Origin: Ectothiorhodospira haloalkaliphila ATCC 51935
GTDB lineage: Bacteria; Pseudomonadota; Gammaproteobacteria; Ectothiorhodospirales; Ectothiorhodospiraceae
Length of the DNA stretch: 64,000 bases
Direction of reading: 5' to 3'
NCBI RefSeq assembly: GCF_000633935.1
Contig: NZ_KK214998.1
Location: 1,749,776 to 1,813,775 of the forward strand
Of this stretch, positions 46,098-54,236 are shown in pieces; positions within the stretch are counted from its first letter, which is position 1; each line of letters opens with the position of its first letter. The notes below the pieces were generated by a model, which searched no databases, was not told the DNA's origin, and worked only from the letters and a program-made list of their open reading frames with translations. Both the position numbers and the translations under genes were made by a program.

Positions 46098-46837
46098 GCG
46101 CTCCTGAACTCATTCTGCCCCAATGGTCGGCCCCGGCGGGGGTGCGCGCCGCCGTGACCACCCGGGCAGGCGGGGTGAGTCGCACGCCCCATGACAGCCT
46201 GAACCTGGGGCTGGGCAACGGTGATGATCCGGATGCGGTGATGGAGAATCGCCGTCGATTGCGAGAGATCCTGAACCTGCCTGACGAGCCGGCCTGGCTC
46301 CACCAGGTGCATGGTATCCAGGTGGTGGAAGCTCATCATGTGGACCCTGATGAGCCCCCCAAGGCGGATGCCTCCATCACTCGCACCCCCGGCCTGGCCT
46401 GCGTCGTACTCACCGCTGACTGCCTGCCGGTGCTGTTCTGTGACCGTTCGGGCCAGCAGGTGGCCGCCGCCCACGCCGGCTGGCGCGGCCTGGTGGCCGG
46501 GGTGCTGGAGGCCACCGTGGAGGCCTTCGATTGCCCGCCCGTGGACGTGATCGCCTGGCTGGGGCCCTGCATCGGCCCCCAGGCCTTCGAGGTGGGCCCC
46601 GAGGTACGCCAGGCCTTCATCGATCACGACCCGAGCGCAGACACTGCCTTCGCCCCCTCCCCCCAGGGCCGCTGGCTGGCCGATCTGCACCGCCTGGCCC
46701 GCCGCCGCCTGCAAGACTGCGGCGTCACCCAGATCACCGGCAACCAGGCCTGCACCCACAGCCAGCCGGAGCGCTTTTACTCCTACCGGCGCGACGGGGA
46801 GACGGGGCGGATGGCCAGCCTGATCTGGTTGGATTAA
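46094..46837 (+). CDS. pgeF: Peptidoglycan editing factor PgeF (laccase-domain, YfiH)
   Basis: From the TTG at 46094 the protein is 247 residues; a GTG at 46073 would add seven. Family motifs: VTTRAGGVSRTPHDSLNLGL, WLHQVHGIQVV with the first metal His, LTADCLPVLFCDRSG with the Cys, AAHAGWRGLVAGVLEATV with the second His, and GPCIGPQAFEVG. PgeF removes misincorporated L-Ser from peptidoglycan precursors; the family was once called a polyphenol oxidase. rluD, its usual neighbour, is absent. It is convergent with the transglycosylase gene, 5 nt away. Confidence 0.92.
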   Translation: MSAPELILPQWSAPAGVRAAVTTRAGGVSRTPHDSLNLGLGNGDDPDAVMENRRRLREILNLPDEPAWLHQVHGIQVVEAHHVDPDEPPKADASITRTPGLACVVLTADCLPVLFCDRSGQQVAAAHAGWRGLVAGVLEATVEAFDCPPVDVIAWLGPCIGPQAFEVGPEVRQAFIDHDPSADTAFAPSPQGRWLADLHRLARRRLQDCGVTQITGNQACTHSQPERFYSYRRDGETGRMASLIWLD

Positions 46838-46842
46838 CCCGG

Positions 46843-47475
46843 CTAAGGTCTGCCTCCCAGCAATCGGAACTCATTGAACACCCGCTCGATATAGCCCTGG
46901 GTCTCCCTGAAGGGCGGCACGCCGCCGTGGCGTTCCACTGCGCCCGGCCCGGCGTTGTAGGCGGCCAGTGCCAGGGTGAGATCGCCGTCGAAGCGATCCA
47001 GCATGCGGGCGAAGTAGGTGACGCCACCGCGGATGTTCTGCCGGGGATCGAAGGAATTATCCACACCCACCTCCCGGGCCGTGCCGGGCATCAGTTGCAT
47101 CAGCCCCTCGGCACCCACCCGGGAGACCGCGAATCGGTCAAAACAGGATTCCACCGTGATGATGGCCCGGATCAACTCCTGATCCACCCGGTGATGCCGG
47201 GCATAGTGCATCACCCAGCCCATCTGGTCCGCTGCCCTTTCATCCAGCATGGCCCGGGTCAGGCCCTGGCAGGCGTGCTGGGCGGTGGGTCGTCCATAAC
47301 GGCGCACAAAGGTGTAATCCGGCCCCATGTCTCGCTGGTCGGTGAACATCGGGACGCCATCGCGACCCTCGTGCATATAGATGTCCGCCATCGACACACC
47401 GGGCACCCAGATCAGCAACATCACCAGGGCGAGGCCGGTGAGTGACATTCCGATGGCGAAGCGGTGCGGCTGCAT
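46843..47475 (-). CDS. Lytic transglycosylase (SLT domain)
   Basis: This 210-residue secreted enzyme has a signal peptide (MQPHRFAIGMSLTGLALVML...). A short DUF4124-like region (IYMHEGRDGVPMFTDQRD) precedes the SLT domain: VDQELIRAIITVESCFD with the catalytic Glu, SRVGAEGLMQLMPGTAREVG, and LALAAYNAGPGAVERHGG. It cleaves peptidoglycan glycan strands to 1,6-anhydro products. The start at 47475 is preferred over 47496 because the signal peptide then begins normally. Confidence 0.92.
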   Translation of the reverse strand: MQPHRFAIGMSLTGLALVMLLIWVPGVSMADIYMHEGRDGVPMFTDQRDMGPDYTFVRRYGRPTAQHACQGLTRAMLDERAADQMGWVMHYARHHRVDQELIRAIITVESCFDRFAVSRVGAEGLMQLMPGTAREVGVDNSFDPRQNIRGGVTYFARMLDRFDGDLTLALAAYNAGPGAVERHGGVPPFRETQGYIERVFNEFRLLGGRP

Positions 47476-47531
47476 TGTGTTTACGTCCCCCTGCAAGGAT
47501 CATAGGGATACACCCAAGATACACGCAACGC

Positions 47532-48527
47532 ATGCCTCAGGCCTCGCCCCCCGACCATCGCCCGATTTTCCCGGACGGTTTGCTCACCGCCCTGGCTTGC
47601 GGCCACCAAACCACCCCCCGGGCACTGGCCCAGGACCTGGGTGTGACCGAGGACGTCATCAGCCAGGGCCTGGATAAGCTGCGCGATCTGGGGCTGACCC
47701 TCCATGAGGACAACACGGGCAGCATCCAGCTGCGCACGCCCCTGGACCTGCTGGATGAACCGGGCATCCGGGCCGGCTTTGACAACCCTCGAACCGTCCC
47801 ACCCATCCATGTGCTGGAGCAGGTGGACTCCACCAGTGCCTGGCTGGACCGGGCCCGCCAACGAGGTGCTCGTGGCCCAATGGTCTGCTGCGCCGAGCTG
47901 CAGACTGCCGGTCGCGGACGTCGCGGTCGACAGTGGCTGATGCCCCCGGGGGCCGGGCTGGCCCTGTCTCTGCTGTGGGACACATCCCACTGGCCGGGAC
48001 CGCAACCCACGGTGACCCTGGCCACCGGTGCCACCCTGGTGCAATGCCTCGAAGACCTGGGGGCCCGTGGTCTGGGTCTGAAATGGCCCAACGACATTCA
48101 GGTGAATGGGGTCAAGCTGGGCGGCATCCTGGTGGAAGGGCGTCTGAACCGGGATGGGGCCGGGGCCCTGATCCTGGGGGTAGGGCTGAACCTGCGTCTG
48201 CCTCCCGGTCTGCCCATCGATCAGCCCTATGGGGATCTGCGCGAGTCCGGCCTTGATCCCCTGCCGACCCGCAGCTGGCTGGCGGGGCGCCTGCTGCAGG
48301 CCCTGATCGGAATGCTTGAGAGCTACCCGGAACCGGGATTCCAGGCCTGGCGGGAGCTTTGGCAGGGCCGTGACGTGTGCCTGGGGCGGGCTGTCACCGT
48401 CGCCGGGGATCCGGGGCTTGAAGGTATCGCTCAGGGCGTGGACGCCCGGGGCCGGCTGTGTGTCGAGACCACCAGCGGGCCCCGGTGGGTGGATGCCGGT
48501 GAGGTGAGCGTGCGGGTGGACCCATGA
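47532..48527 (+). CDS. birA: Biotin operon repressor/biotin--protein ligase
   Basis: BirA activates biotin to biotinyl-AMP, transfers it to acetyl-CoA carboxylase, and represses bio genes. The 331-residue protein has an N-terminal winged helix (TPRALAQDLGVTEDVISQGLDKL), the catalytic GRGRRGRQW loop, LKWPNDIQVNGVKLGGILVE, and a C-terminal SH3-like domain. The ATG at 47532 was chosen because the upstream frame lacks homology. It overlaps coaX by 4 nt, a common pairing. Confidence 0.95.
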   Translation: MPQASPPDHRPIFPDGLLTALACGHQTTPRALAQDLGVTEDVISQGLDKLRDLGLTLHEDNTGSIQLRTPLDLLDEPGIRAGFDNPRTVPPIHVLEQVDSTSAWLDRARQRGARGPMVCCAELQTAGRGRRGRQWLMPPGAGLALSLLWDTSHWPGPQPTVTLATGATLVQCLEDLGARGLGLKWPNDIQVNGVKLGGILVEGRLNRDGAGALILGVGLNLRLPPGLPIDQPYGDLRESGLDPLPTRSWLAGRLLQALIGMLESYPEPGFQAWRELWQGRDVCLGRAVTVAGDPGLEGIAQGVDARGRLCVETTSGPRWVDAGEVSVRVDP

Positions 48528-49279
48528 AGCTGTTGCTGGATGCGGGTAACTCCCGTCTCAAATGGGCGTGGTGGGCGCAGGGGGCCGTGCGTGAACAGGG
48601 GGCCCTGGCCCATGATGGTGCCACCAGGACCCCATGGCCCGGATTCCTCTCGTCCCTGGAGCTACGGAAAGCCCGGCATCCGCCAACGCAGATCCTGTGC
48701 GTGGAGGTGCTTGGCAATGGGTTTCGAGAGGCTTTGCAAGCATGGGCAGGCGACCGAGGTTGGCCCGCCCCACGCTTCATGAGCGACGACCCGGCGCTGC
48801 ATGGAATCATCAGCGACTACCACGACCCCTCCCGCCTGGGGCTGGATCGCTACGCCGCCATGGCCGGCGCACGGGCCCTGGGCCATGAATCGGCGGTGAT
48901 CATCGATTGCGGCACGGCGGTGACCCTGGATCTTCTGAGTAAGGGCGGACATCATCGCGGCGGTTTGATCCTCCCCGGCCTGGGCCTGATGCGCCGCAGT
49001 CTTGGCGTTGCCCCCGGGGTGTCGGGCGTCGAGCAGGGCCGGGCTGACCGCATCCCCGCGTCGTGCACCGCCGATGCTGTGGCCACCGGCACCTTGATGG
49101 GGCTGGTGGCGGCCATCGATCGGTTGTCCTCCAGTCTGGGCTCGCACGTCCCGGGAGCCATCCCCCGCCTCATCACCGGCGGCGACGCCCCCTCCCTGGC
49201 CCCTCACCTGACAGGCGACATCATCATGGTACCGGACCTCGTCTTCATGGGGCTGGCAGGGATGGGGGAGGGCGATTGA
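48524..49279 (+). CDS. coaX: Type III pantothenate kinase
   Basis: CoaX catalyses the first step of coenzyme A synthesis and is insensitive to CoA feedback (251 residues). Motifs are LLLDAGNSRLKWAWW for phosphate binding, LGLDRYAAMAGARAL with the catalytic Asp, and AVIIDCGTAVTLDLL. GGLILPGLGLMRRSL is also conserved. It overlaps birA by 4 nt and the next gene by 1 nt. Confidence 0.95.
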   Translation: MKLLLDAGNSRLKWAWWAQGAVREQGALAHDGATRTPWPGFLSSLELRKARHPPTQILCVEVLGNGFREALQAWAGDRGWPAPRFMSDDPALHGIISDYHDPSRLGLDRYAAMAGARALGHESAVIIDCGTAVTLDLLSKGGHHRGGLILPGLGLMRRSLGVAPGVSGVEQGRADRIPASCTADAVATGTLMGLVAAIDRLSSSLGSHVPGAIPRLITGGDAPSLAPHLTGDIIMVPDLVFMGLAGMGEGD

Positions 49280-49920
49280 TGCGCGCCCTGTTCGCCCTGC
49301 TGGTGTTGCTCAACCTGGGATACCTCGGGTTCGTCCTGTGGCAGGATGCGCCGCCCTACCCATCGGCGCTGACGTCGCCCGTCTCCATTGAGCGGCCCGG
49401 TGTGCCCCTGCTGCAGCGCCTGGGAGAGGAGCAGCCCCCGCCGCCGGGCAGTCAGGTGCAGTCCGGTACATGGGGGTGTTTCAGTCTGGGGCCCTTCGAG
49501 GATGACCTGGCCGCTCGCCAGGCCCTGCTGGCCTGGGAGGCCGCCGGGGCTCAGGGGTTGATCCGTACCGCGGAGGCTTCACGACCGGCATCCTATTGGG
49601 TGATCCTGCCCCCGGAAAACGGCCTGCAGGGCGCCGAGGCTGCCCGGGAGCGATTGAATGATGAAGGCGTCGGGGATCATTACATCATCACCGAGGGAGA
49701 GCATGAGCACGGCCTGTCCCTGGGGTTGTTCTCGTCCCCGGAGCGGGCACAGCGCCGGCAGGAGCAGATCCGGGCGCTGGGTCTGGCACCGACGGTGATT
49801 ACCCGATACCGCGACCGCACGGTTCACTGGGTGGACCTGGAGATGCACCGGGCCCTGGATGCCGACGAGCGCCCGACGGTTGAGCCAGGCCTGCAATGGC
49901 GGGCCCGAGCCTGCCCATAG
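49279..49920 (+). CDS. SPOR-domain membrane protein
   Basis: This 213-residue protein starts at ATG 49279, overlapping the coaX stop (TGATG). One N-terminal helix (ALFALLVLLNLGYLGFVLW) and a Pro-rich spacer precede a SPOR-like C-terminal domain (GCFSLGPFEDDLAARQALLAWE; HGLSLGLFSSPERAQRRQEQI). Probably an envelope protein that binds peptidoglycan. The birA-coaX-SPOR order is found in several gammaproteobacteria. Confidence 0.8.
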   Translation: MRALFALLVLLNLGYLGFVLWQDAPPYPSALTSPVSIERPGVPLLQRLGEEQPPPPGSQVQSGTWGCFSLGPFEDDLAARQALLAWEAAGAQGLIRTAEASRPASYWVILPPENGLQGAEAARERLNDEGVGDHYIITEGEHEHGLSLGLFSSPERAQRRQEQIRALGLAPTVITRYRDRTVHWVDLEMHRALDADERPTVEPGLQWRARACP

Positions 49921-49945
49921 CCGTCGACAGCACACCGGGTGCCGA

Positions 49946-49974
49946 TTGCGGACCCCGGGGGGCTGGTCTAAGAT
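49946..49974 (+). promoter_or_regulatory. Promoter of tRNA-Thr
   Basis: TTGCGG (49946-49951) and TAAGAT (49969-49974) are 17 bp apart, 20 nt before the mature tRNA. Confidence 0.55.
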
Positions 49975-49993
49975 ATCGCCTTCCGCAACAAAC

Positions 49994-50069
49994 GCCGGAG
50001 TAGCTCAGCTGGTAGAGCAGGGCACTTGTAATGCCAAGGTCGTAGGTTCGACTCCTATCTCCGGCACCA
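49994..50069 (+). tRNA. tRNA-Thr (TGT)
   Basis: This 76-nt gene encodes its CCA. The acceptor stem is GCCGGAG/CTCCGGC, the D arm GCTCAGCTGGTAGAGC, the anticodon loop CTTGTAA with anticodon TGT, and the T arm GTAGGTTCGACTCCTAT. Confidence 0.97.
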
Positions 50070-50084
50070 ACGCAATGCACTCAG

Positions 50085-50115
50085 CAAGGGGCGGCACGTT
50101 CGTGGTCGCCCCTTG
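50085..50115 (+). terminator. Terminator-like hairpin after tRNA-Thr
   Basis: CAAGGGGCG and CGCCCCTTG form a perfect 9-bp stem around a 13-nt loop. The tail TCGTTGTGTG is only moderately T-rich. Confidence 0.6.
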
Positions 50116-50279
50116 TCGTTGTGTGCCTCGGGCATCGACGGCGACGTGCCGCCAAGGGGTGAAGTATGGCTGTACTTCGCCGCTCACCACCCTTAATACC
50201 TCCATTTGTTACTGAAGCCTCTCATCCGGGGGTGGCATTGTAAAAAAAAGCGTCTAGACTTTTTTTAAGCCTTGCAAAG

Positions 50280-50295
50280 TGTGACCGCCATCACA
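50280..50295 (+). promoter_or_regulatory. CRP/Vfr-family binding site
   Basis: TGTGACCGCCATCACA is an exact match to the TGTGA-N6-TCACA core. It lies 134 nt upstream of the exopolysaccharide sugar transferase start, in a region that also has an A8 tract, GTCTAGAC and a T7 tract at 50242-50266. Control by a CRP-family activator is inferred. Confidence 0.55.
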
Positions 50296-50429
50296 TAACC
50301 TTCGTGAAAAGGATCAAGAATAGAGGGACGTTCCTGTTCAGGAGCGTCGGTCTTGAGACCGTGCCGTTGGACCTCAGGTGATGTCCGTGCCGGCCGGTCA
50401 CTCACCCAAGCAAGAGAGGTTTGGGTAAT

Positions 50430-51977
50430 ATGGGAAATCCAGCAGAAAATCGGTTGTTCTCCGTAGTGGAAACGGCTGACGCCATTCAGGAAAAGCAGCG
50501 CGCGCCGGATAAGCGCACGCCGCCGCCACCCCCCAGACTGGTCAGGCCAGGCGAGACCAAACGGCGCCCCGTCCGGGTTCGTCATAGCCACTTCCATATC
50601 TTCGGGCGAGAGCTCTCCACCCCATTTCTCCTACTGGCCGCCGTGGAAGTGCTGGTTCTGGCACTGGCCTTCCTGGGGGCCACCCAGATGAATCTCCCCG
50701 CCGCGCTGGCCTTCACGGGGCAGGCAAGCACCCTGCAGATGTCGCTGTTCGTGGTGATCGGCATGGTGGGCATGGTCAGTATGGGGCTCTACCGGCGCGG
50801 TTTCCGTGGTGGTGCCACCGCTATCGTATTGCGCATCCTGGCGGCCGGGACCTTGGCCATCGTCATGATGTCCATGCTGTTCTACGTGTTCCCCCCGCTC
50901 ATGATCTCGCCAACCACCATGGCCGTGGCCCTGGGGCTGGCGGTGCCGGGTATCCTGGTCACCCGTTTCGGCATGCTCAAGGTGCTTTCCCACGAGGCCT
51001 TCAAGCGCCGGGTGCTGGTGCTGGGGGCCGGCGACACCGCCAGCCTGTTCCAGCGACTGCGCCGCAAGTCCGACCAGGTGGCTTTCACCGTAGTGGGCTT
51101 TGTTCCGGGGCAGGGGGACTCGTCCAAGGTGGAGGCCGATAGCCTTGTGGACATGGATGAATCCCTCACCGACTTCACCCGTCGTCATCATATCGATGAT
51201 GTGGTCATCGCCTACGATGATCCTCGCGGTGGCTTCCCCACCGACGAGCTGATGCACTGCAAGATGCACGGCGTGAACGTGCTGGATGTGGCGGACTTCT
51301 TCGAACGTGAGGCCGGGCTGCTCAAGCTTGACATCCTGCGGCCTTCCAGCATGATCTTTGGCCGCGGTTTCCGGCAGTGCATCTATCGGGATTATGCCAA
51401 GCGCGTGCTGGACCTGGTCAGCAGCCTGGGCCTGCTGGCCATCACCTGGCCCTTCATGGTGTTCTGTGCCATCGCCATCTTCATCGAGAGCAAGGGGCAG
51501 GGGTCGGTCATCTTCAAGCAGGTACGCACCGGCCAGCATGGCCAGCCGTTCACCCTGTTCAAGTTTCGCAGCATGATCATGGATGCGGAAAAGGACGGCA
51601 AGGCCATATGGGCCCAGCAGAAAGACCCGCGCGTGACCCGCTTCGGCCACTTCATGCGCAAGACCCGCCTGGATGAACTGCCGCAGTTGTTCAACGTGAT
51701 CCGTGGCGACATGAGCTTCGTCGGGCCACGTCCGGAGCGCCCGGAGTTCGTGGAAACCCTGGGCGCCAAGCTGCCCTATTATCATCACCGCCACTGGGTG
51801 AAGCCGGGCCTCACCGGCTGGGCACAGATCCATTATCCCTATGGCGCCTCCGAGAAGGATGCCTTTGAAAAGCTCAAGTACGACCTGTACTACGTGAAGA
51901 ATCAGAGCATGGCGCTGGACATCCTCACCATTGTGCAGACGGTCGAGGTGGTCCTGTGGGGAAGAGGGTCCCGATAG
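50430..51977 (+). CDS. Exopolysaccharide undecaprenyl-phosphate sugar transferase (PEP-CTERM type)
   Basis: This 515-residue membrane enzyme begins EPS repeat synthesis by linking a sugar-1-phosphate to the lipid carrier. Residues about 65-185 hold four membrane segments; a CoA-binding-like domain follows (KRRVLVLGAGDTASLFQRL). The C-terminal bacterial sugar-transferase domain contains KRVLDLVSSLGLLAIT, VIFKQVRTGQHGQPFTLFKF and RLDELPQLFNVIRGDMSFVG, then PRPERPEF. The ATG at 50430 follows AGAGAGG. Its neighbours PrsK/PrsR mark it as the EPS transferase of a PEP-CTERM/exosortase locus. Confidence 0.9.
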   Translation: MGNPAENRLFSVVETADAIQEKQRAPDKRTPPPPPRLVRPGETKRRPVRVRHSHFHIFGRELSTPFLLLAAVEVLVLALAFLGATQMNLPAALAFTGQASTLQMSLFVVIGMVGMVSMGLYRRGFRGGATAIVLRILAAGTLAIVMMSMLFYVFPPLMISPTTMAVALGLAVPGILVTRFGMLKVLSHEAFKRRVLVLGAGDTASLFQRLRRKSDQVAFTVVGFVPGQGDSSKVEADSLVDMDESLTDFTRRHHIDDVVIAYDDPRGGFPTDELMHCKMHGVNVLDVADFFEREAGLLKLDILRPSSMIFGRGFRQCIYRDYAKRVLDLVSSLGLLAITWPFMVFCAIAIFIESKGQGSVIFKQVRTGQHGQPFTLFKFRSMIMDAEKDGKAIWAQQKDPRVTRFGHFMRKTRLDELPQLFNVIRGDMSFVGPRPERPEFVETLGAKLPYYHHRHWVKPGLTGWAQIHYPYGASEKDAFEKLKYDLYYVKNQSMALDILTIVQTVEVVLWGRGSR

Positions 51978-52001
51978 GGGGTTGAGCCTGGCCGTACCCC
52001 A

Positions 52002-54224
52002 ATGGACTTGACCTTCCCCCTAGGCCTGGCCAGCTACAGCATCGCCGCAGGCGCCTTCGTCATCCTGCTGGCGGTGCTGGCCATCGGCTGGCAGCGGCGC
52101 CTGCAAGGCACGTTGCTGATGGTCGCCGTTGCCCTGAGTATTCTCTGGGGCGCCACCCTGGCCCTCAACGCCGCCCATGGGCAGATCATAGGCACCCGGA
52201 TGGTCCTGCTGGCCGAGCTGGCCCGGGACGCCGGCTGGATCGCCTTCCTCTGGGGGCTGCTTTGGCAAGCGCGCCACCTGCAACTGGCCCGCTCCGGCGA
52301 AGGCCTGGCAACGCCCACACAAACCCCGCGCCGTGCTGGCCCCTCAGCCGAGCCGGAACACGACCCCGCCCACCTGCCGGGCAGCGTGGCCGTTTCCGGT
52401 GGCCTGGGCAAGCCCCTGGTCGCCCTGGGCGTGGGTTCCTTGGTGCTGCTCCTCGCCCTGGCGGTCTATCTGGGGGTGCAGCCCTTGCTGCCCCAGGCCT
52501 GGGTGCGCAGCGACATCATCCTGGGCGGCAAGTTGCTGCTGGTGCTCATCGTGCTCCTGCTGGTGGAGCAGATCTTCCGCAACACCTCCACCGAGGGCCG
52601 GTGGGCCATCAAGTACCTGTGTCTGGGCCTGGGGGGGGTGTATGGATTCGACTTCTACATGTACGCCGAGGCCCTTTTGTTCCGCCAGGTGTATGCCGGT
52701 CTGTGGGAGGCCCGGGGATTCGTGAATGCCCTGGTGGTGCCGCTGATCGCCGTCTCTGCCGCCCGCAACCCCCAGTGGTCGCTGGATGTGTATGTCTCGC
52801 GGGGGATGGTCTTCCACACCGCGACGCTGCTGGGGGCCGGCATCTATCTGTTGCTCATGGCCGCCGCTGGCTATTACCTGCGGGTGTTCGGCGGCGACTG
52901 GGGTACCGTGTTCCAGGCGGTATTCCTGTTCGCGGCCCTGATGGGCCTGGCTGTGTTCGTGATCTCCGGGCGCTTTCGGGCCCAGTTCCGGGTGTTTGTC
53001 AGCAAGCATTTTTTCAACTACAAATACGACTATCGCGAGGAGTGGCTACGTTTCATTCAGACACTGGCCGACGGTCACCGCCAGGAAGGGTTGCCGGTGC
53101 GGGTGATTCATGCCCTGGGGGACATCGTCGACAGCCCGGCCGGTCAGTTGTGGATGCGCAGCGGTGGCCGCCATTTTGCCCAGGTGGCCCAGCGCAACAT
53201 GACTGAGCCCGCTCAGACCAGCGAGCCCCGGGATGGCCCGCTGGCCGCCTATCTGCTGGAGACCGGCTGGGTGCTGGATATCCAGGAGGCGCGGCAGTGC
53301 CCGGAGCGTTACCCCGGACTGGAACTGCCTGACTGGCTGGCCGAAAGCGAACGCTCCTGGCTGCTGGTGCCGCTCAAGCAGGAGTCGGAACTGCTGGGCT
53401 TCGTGCTTCTGGCCCCCTCCCGGGCCCGGCGCATCATCAACTGGGAAGACCGCGACCTGCTCAAGACCGCTGGCCTGCAGGCCGCCAGCCACCTGGCTCA
53501 GATGGAGGCCCTGCAGGCCCTGTCCGAGGCGCGGCAGTTCGAGGCCTTCAATCGCCTGTCGGCCTACGTGGTGCACGACCTGAAAAACATCATCGCCCAG
53601 CTCAACCTGGTCGTGAGCAATGCACGAAAGCATGGCGACAACCCGGAATTCCTCAAGGACGCCATCGGCACCGTGGAAAATGCCGTATCCCGCATGAACA
53701 AACTCATGCTTCAGCTGCGCAGTGGCGACCCGGGCCGCGAGGCCAGACCTGTCAATCTGGCCGACCTGGCCACCCAGGCCGTCAACGATGCACAGGGGCG
53801 TGCACCCGAGCCGGAACTGGAGCACAATGGTGGGGATTGTCCCGTGCTGGCGGATCCCGAGAGGTTACGCTCCGTGCTCAACCACCTTATCCAGAACGCT
53901 CAGGAGGCCACCCCCGACAACGGCAGGGTGAGCCTCTCCCTCTGGCAGGACACCCGCCAGGCTTATCTGGATGTGATGGATACCGGCACCGGCATGACCC
54001 CGGAATTCATCCGCGAGCGCCTGTTCCGCCCCTTCGATACCACCAAGGGCCTTACCGGCATGGGTATCGGGGCCTTCGAAAGCCGCGAATTCATCCGCGC
54101 CCTGGGGGGGGATCTGGAAGTGTGGAGCGAAACGGGCAAGGGGTCACGATTCCGGGTCAGTATTCCGTTGGCCCAACAACAAACAACCCCTCTCCCGCTT
54201 GAGAATGACACCACCAGCCAGTGA
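52002..54224 (+). CDS. prsK: PEP-CTERM system sensor histidine kinase PrsK
   Basis: This 740-residue membrane histidine kinase has an N-terminal half of about nine hydrophobic helices (residues 5-320), then a GAF-like region (RVIHALGDIVDSPAGQLW; SWLLVPLKQESELLGFVLL). The phospho-acceptor motif is AYVVHDLKNIIAQLNLVV, with N-box LNHLIQNAQEATPDN and G-box DTGTGMTPEFI. The combination of integral N-terminus and HDLKN motif is characteristic of PrsK. It is followed 12 nt later by prsR. Confidence 0.92.
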   Translation: MDLTFPLGLASYSIAAGAFVILLAVLAIGWQRRLQGTLLMVAVALSILWGATLALNAAHGQIIGTRMVLLAELARDAGWIAFLWGLLWQARHLQLARSGEGLATPTQTPRRAGPSAEPEHDPAHLPGSVAVSGGLGKPLVALGVGSLVLLLALAVYLGVQPLLPQAWVRSDIILGGKLLLVLIVLLLVEQIFRNTSTEGRWAIKYLCLGLGGVYGFDFYMYAEALLFRQVYAGLWEARGFVNALVVPLIAVSAARNPQWSLDVYVSRGMVFHTATLLGAGIYLLLMAAAGYYLRVFGGDWGTVFQAVFLFAALMGLAVFVISGRFRAQFRVFVSKHFFNYKYDYREEWLRFIQTLADGHRQEGLPVRVIHALGDIVDSPAGQLWMRSGGRHFAQVAQRNMTEPAQTSEPRDGPLAAYLLETGWVLDIQEARQCPERYPGLELPDWLAESERSWLLVPLKQESELLGFVLLAPSRARRIINWEDRDLLKTAGLQAASHLAQMEALQALSEARQFEAFNRLSAYVVHDLKNIIAQLNLVVSNARKHGDNPEFLKDAIGTVENAVSRMNKLMLQLRSGDPGREARPVNLADLATQAVNDAQGRAPEPELEHNGGDCPVLADPERLRSVLNHLIQNAQEATPDNGRVSLSLWQDTRQAYLDVMDTGTGMTPEFIRERLFRPFDTTKGLTGMGIGAFESREFIRALGGDLEVWSETGKGSRFRVSIPLAQQQTTPLPLENDTTSQ

Positions 54225-54236
54225 GGCACCCAAACC

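Noticed and set aside
49799..50080. Minus-strand frame with GAGDRSRTYDLGITSALLYQL
   Set aside because: Antisense translation of tRNA-Thr, a known annotation artefact; the same holds for 45840-46061 over tRNA-Phe.
50242..50266. A8-GTCTAGAC-T7 as a Rho-independent terminator
   Set aside because: The stem is only about four strong base pairs with a bulge and is far from tRNA-Thr, which already has a better hairpin at 50085.
50220..50280. Sigma54 promoter before the sugar transferase (expected from PrsR)
   Set aside because: GTGGCA near 50231 has no GC dinucleotide at the required 10-bp distance, and TTGCA near 50272 has no matching GG upstream.
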